NCBI RefSeq assembly: GCF_002937115.1
Contig: NZ_NHRY01000057.1
Location: 1-35,708, forward strand
DNA length: 35,708 nucleotides
DNA from: Rhodopila globiformis
Lineage (GTDB): Bacteria > Pseudomonadota > Alphaproteobacteria > Acetobacterales > Acetobacteraceae
Direction: 5' to 3'
Below are positions 8,373-16,081 of this stretch, one piece after another. The notes beneath the pieces were generated by a model. That model was not told the origin of the DNA. It worked only from the letters and a program-made list of their open reading frames with translations, and ran no database searches. Made by a program: the position numbers and the translations under genes. Position 1 is the first letter of the stretch. Each line of letters begins with the position of its first letter.

Positions 8373-9056
8373 CTACGGCTGCTCCGCCCGCAACATGTAG
8401 CCGGCATTACGAACGGTATGGATCAGGCTGGTGGGGAACGGTTTGTCCACCTTCTGGCGCAAACGCGACACATGTACGTCGATCACATTGGTTTGCGGGT
8501 CGAAGTGGTAGTCCCACACGCCCTCCAGCAGCATGGTGCGGGTCACCACCTGGCCGGCGTGGCGCATCAGGTACTCCAGCAGCCGGAACTCCCGCGGCTG
8601 CAGGTCGATCTTCTGGCCGGCCCGCTTCACCTGCCGCGACAGCAGGTCCAGCTCCAGGTCCTCCACCACCAGCTTGGTCACCGGGCCTTCGCCCTTGCCG
8701 CGGCGGTTCAGCGCCTCGACCCGGGCGAGCAGCTCGGCGAAGGCGAACGGCTTGGTCAGGTAGTCGTCGCTGCCGGCCTTCAGGCCTTTCACCCGGTCGT
8801 CGACCTCGGCCATGGCCGACAGGATCAGCACCGGCACGGCGTTCTTCTGGGCGCGCAGGGTCTCCAGGATCTTCAGCCCGTCGATGCCGCCGGGCAGCAT
8901 GCGATCCAGGATCACCGCGTCGAAGCTCTCGCTCGCCGCCAGGAACATCCCGTCCCGGCCGTTGTCGGCATGTTCCACCACATGACCGGCCTCGCGCAGT
9001 CCCCTGACCACGAAGCCGGCGACGTCCTTGTCATCCTCCACCACCAGGATGCGCAT
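8373..9056 (-). CDS. OmpR/PhoB-family response regulator
   Basis: 227 residues. The receiver domain (1 to about 115) has the acidic pair at VVEDDKD (residues 7-9), phospho-acceptor Asp51 in VILDRMLPGG, and the switch Lys in YLTKPFAF. The C-terminal winged-helix DNA-binding domain (about 125-225) includes REFRLLEYLMRHAGQVVTR and VDVHVSRLRQKVD, typical of OmpR-type effectors. The gene lies 10 bp after the HtrA-like protease gene and 23 bp before the kinase, so all three are one unit. It probably regulates its own operon; no clear direct-repeat binding site could be assigned in the short gap upstream of the protease gene. Confidence 0.93.
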   Translation of the reverse strand: MRILVVEDDKDVAGFVVRGLREAGHVVEHADNGRDGMFLAASESFDAVILDRMLPGGIDGLKILETLRAQKNAVPVLILSAMAEVDDRVKGLKAGSDDYLTKPFAFAELLARVEALNRRGKGEGPVTKLVVEDLELDLLSRQVKRAGQKIDLQPREFRLLEYLMRHAGQVVTRTMLLEGVWDYHFDPQTNVIDVHVSRLRQKVDKPFPTSLIHTVRNAGYMLRAEQP

Positions 9057-9066
9057 TCACTCCTCC

Positions 9067-10173
9067 TCATCCCGCCTGCAGTTCCGTCGGTCGCCGCCCA
9101 ACGGTCACGGTAAACTCCATCTCCCGCCCCTGGCGACGGATCGCGATGCGCACATTGTTGCCCGGCGTCACCCGGGCAATAGCACGAATCAGACCGCGGG
9201 AGCTGTCAATATGGTCGCCGTTGATCGCCAAAACCACATCGCCCGGGCGGATTCCGGCGCGGCCCGCCGGTCCGGTGCGGTCCTCGCTGGCGATCATCAC
9301 ACCTTCGTCGCGGTCCTCGACCGAGACGCCCAGCCAGCCGCGCGCGATCGAGCCGTGCGCCAGCAACTGGGTGACGATGGGGCTGACCGTGTCGCTGGGG
9401 ATCGCGAATCCGATGCCGACCGAGGCGCCGGTGGGCGAGACGATGACCGAGCTGACGCCGATGACCTGGCCTTCCATGTTGAACACCGGCCCGCCGGAAT
9501 TCCCCGGGTTGATCGGCGCGTCCAACTGCAGGAAGTTGTCGAACGGCCCGGCGCCGAGGTCGCGCCCCCGGGCCGAGACGATGCCGACCGACACCGATCC
9601 GCCCAGGCCGAACGGATTGCCCGCGGCCAGGATCCAGTCACCGACCTCGGCCTTGCCGGAGTCGCCCCAGGGGACGCTGGGCAGCGCCTCGTTGGTCTGC
9701 ACCTTGATGACGGCGACGTCGGTCAGTTCGTCGCGGCCGAGGACCTTGGCGGGAAAGCGGCGGCCGCTGGTCAGCGAGACGACGATCTTGTCGGCATGGT
9801 CCACCACATGGTTGTTGGTGACGATGATGCCGGATGGATCGATGATGAAGCCCGACCCGGCGCCGGCCACCTGTTCGCGGCGGTTGCCGAACTTGCGGCG
9901 GAATTCGCGTCCCAGCGGGGTGTCGCGCAGTTCCGGCGGCAGCTCGCCCAGCATCTCGCCGCCGCTGACGGTTTCGGTGACGGCGATGTTCACCACCGAG
10001 GGCAGCACTTTCCTGACCAGCGGCGCGAAGCTGTCCGGCGCCGAGCGGGCCAGGGCCATCTGTGGGCCGCAGGAGGACAGCATCAGCGCGAGGCCGAGGG
10101 CCAGGCCGCAGGAAACCTGTCGCCGAAGCGCCGGGCGCGCCGTCAACCGGTCAGTGAGTGTGTCGGACTGCAT
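9067..10173 (-). CDS. HtrA/Deg-family serine protease, predicted lipoprotein
   Basis: 368 residues. The N-terminus has a hydrophobic signal segment followed by LSSC, a lipobox that would make Cys35 the lipidated first residue of the mature protein. The trypsin-like domain has the triad His122 (VTNNHVVDHADK), Asp152 (ELTDVAVIKV) and Ser226 (PGNSGGPV). One PDZ domain follows (about 275-360, with WLGVSVEDRDEGV and GRAGIRPGDVVLAING). A single PDZ makes it closer to DegS-type architecture than DegP. It leads the operon protease - response regulator - kinase - small protein. Likely job: sensing or removing misfolded envelope proteins. Membrane anchoring by lipid rather than a helix is inferred from the lipobox. 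Confidence 0.92.
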   Translation of the reverse strand: MQSDTLTDRLTARPALRRQVSCGLALGLALMLSSCGPQMALARSAPDSFAPLVRKVLPSVVNIAVTETVSGGEMLGELPPELRDTPLGREFRRKFGNRREQVAGAGSGFIIDPSGIIVTNNHVVDHADKIVVSLTSGRRFPAKVLGRDELTDVAVIKVQTNEALPSVPWGDSGKAEVGDWILAAGNPFGLGGSVSVGIVSARGRDLGAGPFDNFLQLDAPINPGNSGGPVFNMEGQVIGVSSVIVSPTGASVGIGFAIPSDTVSPIVTQLLAHGSIARGWLGVSVEDRDEGVMIASEDRTGPAGRAGIRPGDVVLAINGDHIDSSRGLIRAIARVTPGNNVRIAIRRQGREMEFTVTVGRRPTELQAG

Positions 10174-10253
10174 GGCGGCACGTGGTCTCCGGTCAACGGG
10201 ATCGCTCTACTCCAGATGGCACGTGATCGGGCCTGTAACAAGAATTGAGCCAA

Positions 10254-12692
10254 TCAGTTTTCGGTTGATTCCGCACCATTCTCCGGCCAGCGGTGTTTCG
10301 GGTAACGCCCGCGCATGTCGCGCCGGGCATCCGCCCAGGCGCCTTTCCAGAACCCGGCGAGGTCCGCGGTGACCGCGATCGGCCGTCCGGCGGGGGACAG
10401 GAGCGCCAGGCGCAGCGGGATTCGTCCTCCGGCAAGCAGCGGCGTTGTTGCCAGGCCGTAGAACGCCTGCGCCCTGGCCGAGGCCAACGGCGGCGACTCG
10501 GCATAATCGATCGCGGCGCGTCCGCCCGGCAAGGCCAGGTGCGTCGGCAGCGCGCGGTCCAGCCGTGAGGCGAGGTCCCAGGACATCGTGCCGCGCAGGA
10601 TCGCGTGCAGGTCAAGCTTCTCCAGCTCCGCCAGCCGCGTCAGGCCGGACAGGTAGGGTGGCAGCCAGTCCTGGATGGTCGCCCGCAGTGCCGTGTCGCT
10701 CAGGTCCGGCCAGCCGGCGTCGGGTTCCAGGCCGCGCATCAGGGCGACGCGGGCCTGCAACTGGCGGGTGGCGTCGGTCCAGGGCAGGGGGCGCAGGTCC
10801 TGGCTGGCGGCCGCGTTGGCGAGCGCGGCGGCGATCTCCGCGGACGCGGCGGCTTCCGTGCGGTCCGACAGGATCAGCGTGCCCAGCCGGCGGCGGCGAC
10901 GGGACAGCACGCTGCCGGAGACCGGGTCGAGGCCGGACTCCACCTGCTCGGTCACCCGCACGGCGAGCGACGGCGGCAGGGCGTCGGGGTCGAGCGGCGC
11001 GGCCAGGGCGATGCGCGACGAGGCCTTCAGCTCCAGCGAGGCCGCCACCAGCAGCGATTCCCTCGCCAGCGGGTCGATCACCGGCATGCGGGCGCTGCCG
11101 CCGCCGGACAGGCGGAACGAGCCGGGCTCGCCGCGGCGCTGGGCGATGCGGTCGGGGAAGGCGGCGGCGAGCAGGCGGCCGGGATCGCCGGCGGCGACGG
11201 TGCCGCGCGGCACCTGCATGCGCCGGCGGTACTGGTCCGCCGCCCGGCGGATGCGCGACAGCGCGCCGCGGTCGGCGTTGGGGTCGCCCCCAGGGGCGCC
11301 ATATGCGATGGCGGACAGGCGGATGCCGATATCGGCCGGCGCCTCGCGGGCACGCAGCGGGTCGCGCTCCTCCAGCAGGGCGGCGATGTCGGCGGCGAGG
11401 GCGGCGGTTTCGGCCGTTTCCGCCGCCAGCATCATGGCGGCGAGGCGGGGATGCGCGCCGATCCGCGCCATCTCGCGGCCCGCGCCGGTGACGCGATCGC
11501 CGGCGTCGAGCGCGCCGAGGTCCTTCAGCAGCGCGGCGCCGGCGGCGAGCGCTCCGGCCGGCGGCTTGTCCTGGAACGCCAGGTCGGCCGGCGGCGTGCC
11601 CCAGGTGGCGCAGGACAGCAGCAGGCCGGACAGTTCGGCTTCCAGGATTTCCGGCCGATCGAAGGCGGGCAGGCCGCGGTGCAGGGCAGGGGACCAGGCG
11701 CGGATGGCGACGCCGGGGGCCTCGCGCCCGGCGCGGCCGGCACGCTGCTCGGCGGCGGCGCGGGAGATGCGCAGGGTGGTCAGCCGGGTCAGGCCGGTGG
11801 CGGGATCGAGCCGCGGCGCCCGGCGCCAGCCACCGTCGACCACGATGCGCACGCCGGGGACGGTCAGCGAGGTCTCGGCGATCGAGGTGGCGAGCACGAC
11901 GCGGCGGGTATCGGCCGGCTGCAGGGCACGATCCTGCTCGGCCGGTGGCAGGTCGCCGTGCAGCGGCAGGACCAGGGCGCCGCAGCCCTCCAGCGCCGCC
12001 TGGGCGCGGCGGATCTCCGCCATGCCGGGGAGGAAGGCGAGGATGTCGCCGTCGTGGGCGGCGAGTGCGCTGCGGATGGCGCGGGCGACGGCGTCGGGCA
12101 GGTCGCGGACATGGGCGATGTCGCGGGGCTGGTGCTCGACGGTCACCGGGAACATGCGGCCGGCGCTTTCGATCACCTCGGCGTCCATCAGGCCGGACAG
12201 GCGGGCGCCGTCGGCGGTGGCGGACATCGCCAGCAGCCGCAGCTCCGGCCGCAGCATGCGTTGCAGATCCAGGCACAGGGCGAGGCCGAGATCGGTTTCC
12301 AGCGACCGTTCATGGATCTCGTCCAGGATGACCGCTGCCACGCCCTCCAGCCCCGGATCAGCCTGGAGGCGGCGGAGCAACAGGCCCTCGGTGATGACCT
12401 CGACGCGGGTTTCCGCCGAACCGGCGCCGTCGAGGCGGGTGCGGTAGCCGATGGTCCGTCCCACCGGCTGGCCGAGCAGCGAAGCCATGCGGGCGGCGGC
12501 GGCGCGGGTGGCCAGGCGGCGGGGTTCCAGCATCAGGATGCGGCCGTCGCTGCGCCACGGGGCGTCGAGCAGGGCGAGCGGCACGAGCGTGGTCTTGCCG
12601 GCGCCGGGCGGGGCGACGAGCACGGCATTGCGCCCGGCCGCCAGCGCGGCGTGCAGGGCAGGGAGGGCTTCGGTAACGGGCAGGTCGATCAC
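10254..12692 (-). CDS. hrpB: ATP-dependent helicase HrpB
   Basis: 812-residue DEAH-like RNA helicase of the HrpB family. Motif I is APPGAGKTT (27-35), motif II is DEIH at 124-127, motif III is SATADG, and motif VI includes QRAGRAGR. The HA2 domain and the HrpB-specific C-terminal domain follow, ending with the typical RDMRGRYPKHRWPEN. Length is normal for HrpB (about 800-830). The start is a GTG at 12692, where the usual HrpB N-terminus (LPVTEALPALHAALAAGRNAVL) begins; no in-frame ATG lies close upstream. The precise role of HrpB in most bacteria is unsettled; RNA metabolism is assumed. It is followed after 80 bp by the protease operon. Confidence 0.95.
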   Translation of the reverse strand: MIDLPVTEALPALHAALAAGRNAVLVAPPGAGKTTLVPLALLDAPWRSDGRILMLEPRRLATRAAAARMASLLGQPVGRTIGYRTRLDGAGSAETRVEVITEGLLLRRLQADPGLEGVAAVILDEIHERSLETDLGLALCLDLQRMLRPELRLLAMSATADGARLSGLMDAEVIESAGRMFPVTVEHQPRDIAHVRDLPDAVARAIRSALAAHDGDILAFLPGMAEIRRAQAALEGCGALVLPLHGDLPPAEQDRALQPADTRRVVLATSIAETSLTVPGVRIVVDGGWRRAPRLDPATGLTRLTTLRISRAAAEQRAGRAGREAPGVAIRAWSPALHRGLPAFDRPEILEAELSGLLLSCATWGTPPADLAFQDKPPAGALAAGAALLKDLGALDAGDRVTGAGREMARIGAHPRLAAMMLAAETAETAALAADIAALLEERDPLRAREAPADIGIRLSAIAYGAPGGDPNADRGALSRIRRAADQYRRRMQVPRGTVAAGDPGRLLAAAFPDRIAQRRGEPGSFRLSGGGSARMPVIDPLARESLLVAASLELKASSRIALAAPLDPDALPPSLAVRVTEQVESGLDPVSGSVLSRRRRRLGTLILSDRTEAAASAEIAAALANAAASQDLRPLPWTDATRQLQARVALMRGLEPDAGWPDLSDTALRATIQDWLPPYLSGLTRLAELEKLDLHAILRGTMSWDLASRLDRALPTHLALPGGRAAIDYAESPPLASARAQAFYGLATTPLLAGGRIPLRLALLSPAGRPIAVTADLAGFWKGAWADARRDMRGRYPKHRWPENGAESTEN

Positions 12693-12867
12693 GATGGCAG
12701 GGTCATAGACGGTCCGCGGCGCGGCGTCATGGGTGGGCTGGGGGGCGAGGGCAAGGAGGGCTGTACCCGGCCGCCGAAGATTCCGCCCCTGCTCCCTCGG
12801 CTCTTACGGCGAGCGGCGGTGTCGTTCCCGGCGGGTCGAGGCGGCGGTGGAGTCTGGATTGCCTACC

Positions 12868-13114
12868 GATTTTCGACACGGAGGACGCGAAGGACCACAG
12901 AGGGCCACGAAGGGGTGTGAACGAGTCAGGTGCTGAAGCGCCGCAGGCCGTAAGGCAGGTGGAAAGCATAGACCGCTTCGACCAGGTCCGGCGATGCTGC
13001 GATGCGGGCTTCGATCGCCAGCCCAATAATGCGGTGCGTCCGGTCCCGAGTCGCCAGCAGGGTCCGGTCTCCGTGGCGCTTCGTGTGCCCTTCGTCTTCT
13101 CCGTGTTGAAAATC
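12868..13114. repeat. Inverted-repeat element with 8-9-nt modular arms (type G)
   Basis: Left arm 12868-12914 and right arm 13068-13114 are inverted relatives. Both begin at the outer end with GATTTTC(G/A)ACACGGAG and continue as degenerate tandem ACGGAGGAC/CACGAAGG-like modules. Between the arms lies a scrap of a GxxExxY-family gene. The flanking 12693-12867 shows no gene or other feature I can support. Confidence 0.7.
12926..13067 (-). pseudogene. Remnant of a GxxExxY-family gene
   Basis: The minus-strand frame encodes THRIIGLAIEARIAASPDLV followed by EAVYAFHLPYGLRRF and then a stop. This resembles the N-terminal core of GxxExxY proteins (typically a pattern like ITxxIIGAAIEVHRxLGPGLLESVYE). 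The invariant VHRxLGPGLLES stretch is degraded to ARIAASPDLVEA, and the rest of the protein, including the C-terminal nuclease-like part, is missing. The fragment sits exactly between the two inverted arms at 12868-12914 and 13068-13114. I read it as a decayed gene, with moderate confidence because only about 45 residues remain. Confidence 0.5.
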
Positions 13115-13197
13115 AAGGAAGAATGGGCAGGCACGGACGGTTCCAGGCGAAGCTGTGACCACCCGCCACGGCTTCAGCCCGCCACGGCCGCTGGTGT

Positions 13198-13425
13198 TAT
13201 TCGTCGGCCGGCAGGATGACGATCTGGGCGGCAAAGCGTTTTCCGGTTGCGATGGCCGCCGCTGTGGGTCTTGGGCGTCCTTCCGGTCTTCTCGAAGATG
13301 AGGGCTTGCGCGGCGTGAAAGACTGTGCGTCCAGCCGCTTCATGCAGGTGAATGCCGAGGATTGCCTCGGCTTCCGCAAGCAGCGTATGCGCTTTGTCAA
13401 GGTAGCTGGCGGTTTCCGGCTTCAC
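13198..13425 (-). pseudogene. HEPN-domain (HepT-like) toxin gene, internally deleted
   Basis: Starts at GTG 13425, which overlaps the TGA of the upstream nucleotidyltransferase gene (GTGA). The first part reads VKPETASYLDKAHTLLAEAE ... FHAAQALIFEKTGRTPKTHSG, a recognisable HEPN start. After THSG the frame changes, and the other frame gives AIATGKRFAAQIVILPADE and a stop, which looks like a HEPN C-terminus; the middle of the gene is therefore deleted with a frameshift. The stretch GRTVFHAAQ also looks about four residues short around the expected Arg...His catalytic pair. HEPN proteins of this type are RNases paired with MNT antitoxins. This copy is almost certainly inactive. Confidence 0.6.
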
Positions 13426-13740
13426 AGTGCGATGCCGTCCTGCCGGATGTGGTGCATCTGGGGCGTTCGTTCCTGCCACGCGTCCGCGGGATACGGAATG
13501 GCGTCGAAGAACGCGCCGGTTTCGTCAATGATATCGACACGCAACGGTGCCAGCCGGTCGAATTCCGCCCACCGGTCGGAGAGTGACCGGAGGAAGACAG
13601 CGACATCGTAGTCGGAATCCGGACGTGCGTCGCCGCGCGCGCGAGCCGAAGACCACCCGGTCGAGCCGGTCACCATACATTGCTTCCAGCGTTTGCCGGA
13701 AGCGGTCGAGCACGGGATCATCGTGTCGTGTCGCTGACAT
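13422..13740 (-). pseudogene. MNT-type nucleotidyltransferase (MntA-like antitoxin), frameshifted
   Basis: From ATG 13740 the frame encodes MSATRHDDPVLDRFRQTLEA ... DRVVFGSRAR, then must shift at about 13633-13643 to continue as GDARPDSDYDVAVFLRSL and on to the stop at 13422. Joined, this restores the nucleotidyltransferase signature GSRARGDARPDSDYD (GSx10DxD). The break lies in a CGCGCGCG run where loss of one CG pair (or gain of one base) would explain it. In intact MntA/HepT systems the MNT enzyme AMPylates the HEPN toxin. The break may be true decay, slippage or a sequencing error; the neighbouring HEPN gene is independently broken, which favours decay. Confidence 0.65.
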
Positions 13741-13799
13741 GCTGTCTCCTGACGATCGTATAGCACAGGCGATGCGCGGTTGGGCGAAAGCAGCGCATG

Positions 13800-14074
13800 C
13801 GCCGTCGCGGCCGCAGGTCGCCCCAATTCTTCTCTGCGGGCTCTGCGCTCCGCTCGGCGATCTCTGCGTTTAAAAATGCGGTGCCGCAACGAAGAGCGGC
13901 GTTGCCGATCAGTCGCTCAACCTGCCACGCCGGTGGCGCCCCGACCACCGCGATTCAACGCAGAGCCCGCAGAGTGGAGCGCAGAGCCCGCAGAGAAGGG
14001 ATTCGGGCAGCCTGCGGCCGCGATGGCTGTGCGTTGATCATCGTGCCTGGTTTATCATGGCCAAGATAATGAGG
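13800..14074. repeat. Inverted pair of CTCTGCG-module repeats (type E)
   Basis: Left copy 13800-13890 contains GCCGTCGCGGCCGCAGG then repeated CTCTGCG(GG) modules and ATGCGGTGCCGCAAC. Right copy 13951-14074 is the inverse, ending GTTGATCATCGTGCC ... ATAATGAGG. A third copy lies at 22052-22190 and shares long blocks with both, such as CACGATGATCAACGCAC and CCTTCTCTGCG. The pair lies just upstream of the broken mntA. 14075-14258 contains no gene I can support. Confidence 0.75.
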
Positions 14075-14258
14075 GCCGGATCTGTAGCGCCGGTGCGGCC
14101 TGCGCCGGCTACGACGAAGGCACGCCACTGCGTTGTCTCAACCTACCTGCGGCTTGCTGTCGCACCGTCTCGAGTGGATGTCCTGCATCAGGGGCGTGCG
14201 CTTCTGCCGGGACGTGCCGGCACCGCACAGGGCGGCGCGACCACGTTGTCGGGACACA

Positions 14259-14768
14259 TCAGCGTTTCCGGGACGACGGCGGCGTGACCCAGACGCTACA
14301 GACGCGGCCGCCGTCCTGGTCCCGGCACGCCATGCCGGCGATGTCGGTCCGGGGCCGCCACCAGTCGGCCATCAGCCAGCCAACGGCGATCAGCGCCACG
14401 GCAGTAACGACCGCACCCGCGACCGCGGCGCGCTGCAGCCGCAGGGCACGCATCGACAGGACGAGGTCCATCTGCTGCACCGCCCGGCGCACCGTTTCAT
14501 CGAGGTCGGCCTTGGCGACCGGCAAGCGGACTTGCTGGATTTCCTGCTTGGTCTCCTCCACGGCCGCGGCCAGCGACGCCTTGATGTCGTCGCGCATCAG
14601 CCGCTGCGCATGGATGCCGGCCACCGTCGCCCGCAGGTAGGCGCCGATGGGATCGTCGTGGTAATCCGCTTCCTTGATCCGCAGGTCCAGCTCGGCAATC
14701 GCCGCGTCGATCTCGGCCGCGGGGTCTGGCGGCGTCGCCGGCCGGGCCGGCACTACTCGGGAATCCAC
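14259..14768 (-). CDS. Conjugal-transfer TraM-like membrane protein
   Basis: 169 residues. A charged, helical N-terminal two-thirds with likely coiled coil (EIDAAIAELDLRIKEADYH; IKASLAAAVEETKQEIQQVR) is followed by one transmembrane helix (about 114-135, AAVAGAVVTAVALIAVGWLM) and a short tail with two cysteines (MACRDQDGGRVC). The phrase HDDPIGAYLRATVAG resembles the DDPILILQTxxxRL region I recall in IncP TraM, and the order with an ATPase and a small DNA-binding-like protein matches traK-traL-traM of IncP Tra1. The GTG at 14768 overlaps the ATPase gene by 16 bp; a second GTG at 14753 shares bases with its TAG and is an alternative start. Assignment rests on architecture and synteny, not on a search. 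Confidence 0.55.
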   Translation of the reverse strand: MDSRVVPARPATPPDPAAEIDAAIAELDLRIKEADYHDDPIGAYLRATVAGIHAQRLMRDDIKASLAAAVEETKQEIQQVRLPVAKADLDETVRRAVQQMDLVLSMRALRLQRAAVAGAVVTAVALIAVGWLMADWWRPRTDIAGMACRDQDGGRVCSVWVTPPSSRKR

Positions 14769-15610
14769 GTCGTGATCGGCGCCATTTCCTCATCCATGCG
14801 CCGCAGCCAGCTGCGGATCGAGGAGGCGGTGAACGGGCCGACCTTGGTTTCCGCGTCGTGGTAGCGCCAGGCGTGACCGTCGCACAGCCGGGCCGCGTCC
14901 GGGGTCAGCAGCGGCATCCAGAGCTGCACGGCGCCACGCTGTAGCGTCGCCTGGACGGTCGGATGAGCCAGCACCTGCTCGAACCGTGCCCGGCGCCCGT
15001 GCACCTCGTTGCAGATGATCGCCGTCGCGGCCGGCTTGAAGCCCTCGGCTTCGGTGACCGCGAGCGGGACGAGGTCATGCGGCTCAGGGCCAATCACGTG
15101 GACCGCAACCGGCTCGACGCCGCCCTTGGACAGGACGCCGGTGAGGTCCGGCACCTCGGCCAGCAGCGCCGACAGCAGGGTGTTGCCGCCGCCGAGGTCG
15201 ATGATGGCGTTCAGCTTGTCTTCCATGGTGGCCTGCAGCAGGTCGCGCAGCCAGTCCTTCGCGTCGTCCGCACTCGAGGTGGGCGGTTCGGCGATGCCGT
15301 CGAAGAAGACGCGCAGGCTGCGGTTGCTGGGATCCGCCGCGGCGATGATCGCGGCGCCGCCACGCAGGTCCATCGTCTCGGCGACCCAGCGGGCCAGGGT
15401 GGTCTTGCCGATGCGGCCGCGCCCGATCAGGAACCAGACCTTGCGCTTGCCCGACAGGTCGAGGGCAGGCGGCAGGGGTGCCGGGGCCGGGACGGCGTTG
15501 CCGTCCACCGCCGGCAGCGGCAGGGTTGCCGCCGGCAGCGGGTTCCGCTTGTCGGCCGGCCGGAATGGGATGACGGATGACGTCCGCTTCGTCGGCGGCT
15601 TTTGCGCCAT
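14753..15610 (-). CDS. ParA/MinD-like P-loop ATPase, TraL-like
   Basis: 285 residues. A proline-rich, probably disordered N-terminus (1-55) precedes a P-loop domain with Walker A GRGRIGKTT (63-71) and a Walker B-like strand NAIIDLGGGN. In ParA/MinD proteins the motif is usually KGGxGKT; here the signature lysine position is arginine. The layout (IIDLGGGN, then PVAVHVIGPEPHDLVPL, then a helical C-terminus) resembles IncP TraL-type ATPases. The start at ATG 15610 is 3 bp after the upstream stop and the end overlaps the next gene, so the three genes form one tight unit. Conjugation-related positioning or coupling is an inference; plasmid partition or MipZ-like labels are possible alternatives. 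Confidence 0.6.
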   Translation of the reverse strand: MAQKPPTKRTSSVIPFRPADKRNPLPAATLPLPAVDGNAVPAPAPLPPALDLSGKRKVWFLIGRGRIGKTTLARWVAETMDLRGGAAIIAAADPSNRSLRVFFDGIAEPPTSSADDAKDWLRDLLQATMEDKLNAIIDLGGGNTLLSALLAEVPDLTGVLSKGGVEPVAVHVIGPEPHDLVPLAVTEAEGFKPAATAIICNEVHGRRARFEQVLAHPTVQATLQRGAVQLWMPLLTPDAARLCDGHAWRYHDAETKVGPFTASSIRSWLRRMDEEMAPITTWIPE

Positions 15611-15613
15611 GGG

Positions 15614-16081
15614 TTATGCCCCCTCGGGTGATTGTTTGAATCTGGCTGTCTGGAAGGTGTAGCGCGGCCGGGACGCGGCCCGCACGGATTGCGGGAACCC
15701 GGTTGGCGGCACTGGCAGGCCGTTGGCTTGTGGGCCGCCCGGCGGGCTGGCTTGTGGGTGGCCCGGTTGGCTGGGCGGTTCGGCATCCTGCGACGGCGGC
15801 TGGATGGTTTCGGCGGGCTCGGCTGGCGGCTTCGACGCCTCCTTGTCCTGCCGGACCCGTTCGAACGTCTTGCGCACGACATCGGCGTTCAGCGGCTTGG
15901 TCTCGTCCCGGCCTTTGACGCCGAGATCGGACAGGACAGCGGTGAACTTTGCCCAGTCGACGCGGTAGCGGCGATATTCGGGCAGCTCATCATAATGGTC
16001 CCACAGCCAGGTATAGAGGCTGGTGCGACCCCGGCTGCCGAACGCCTCCGCGATCCGCTTGGTGGATTGAGTCCGCTTCAT
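15614..16081 (-). CDS. Small DNA-binding-like protein, TraK-like position
   Basis: 155 residues. The N-terminal 75 residues look like a helix-turn-helix-type module (RGRTSLYTWLWDHYDEL ... VDWAKFTAVLSDLGV ... NADVVRKTFERVRQD), seen in proteins accompanying mobilisation genes in alphaproteobacteria. The C-terminal half is proline-rich and low complexity (PPAEPAETIQPP, QPGHPQASPPGG), probably disordered. It is the first gene of a three-gene unit with the P-loop ATPase (3-bp gap) and the TraM-like protein. In IncP plasmids traK encodes an oriT-binding protein with a similar small-domain-plus-tail plan and heads the same gene order. No relaxase gene is nearby. Function is inferred from context. 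Confidence 0.5.
   Translation of the reverse strand: MKRTQSTKRIAEAFGSRGRTSLYTWLWDHYDELPEYRRYRVDWAKFTAVLSDLGVKGRDETKPLNADVVRKTFERVRQDKEASKPPAEPAETIQPPSQDAEPPSQPGHPQASPPGGPQANGLPVPPTGFPQSVRAASRPRYTFQTARFKQSPEGA

Noticed and set aside
10605-12920. 771-codon plus-strand frame
   Set aside because: Antisense shadow of hrpB, which has full helicase motifs on the minus strand.
12727-13134. 135-codon minus-strand frame over the GxxExxY remnant
   Set aside because: Its translation crosses unrelated repeat and intergenic DNA in a different frame from the recognisable GxxExxY segment.
13422-13889. 155-codon frame as an intact nucleotidyltransferase
   Set aside because: Its first 90 codons are repeat-derived and out of frame with the true MNT start; the proper protein requires a frameshift at about 13640.
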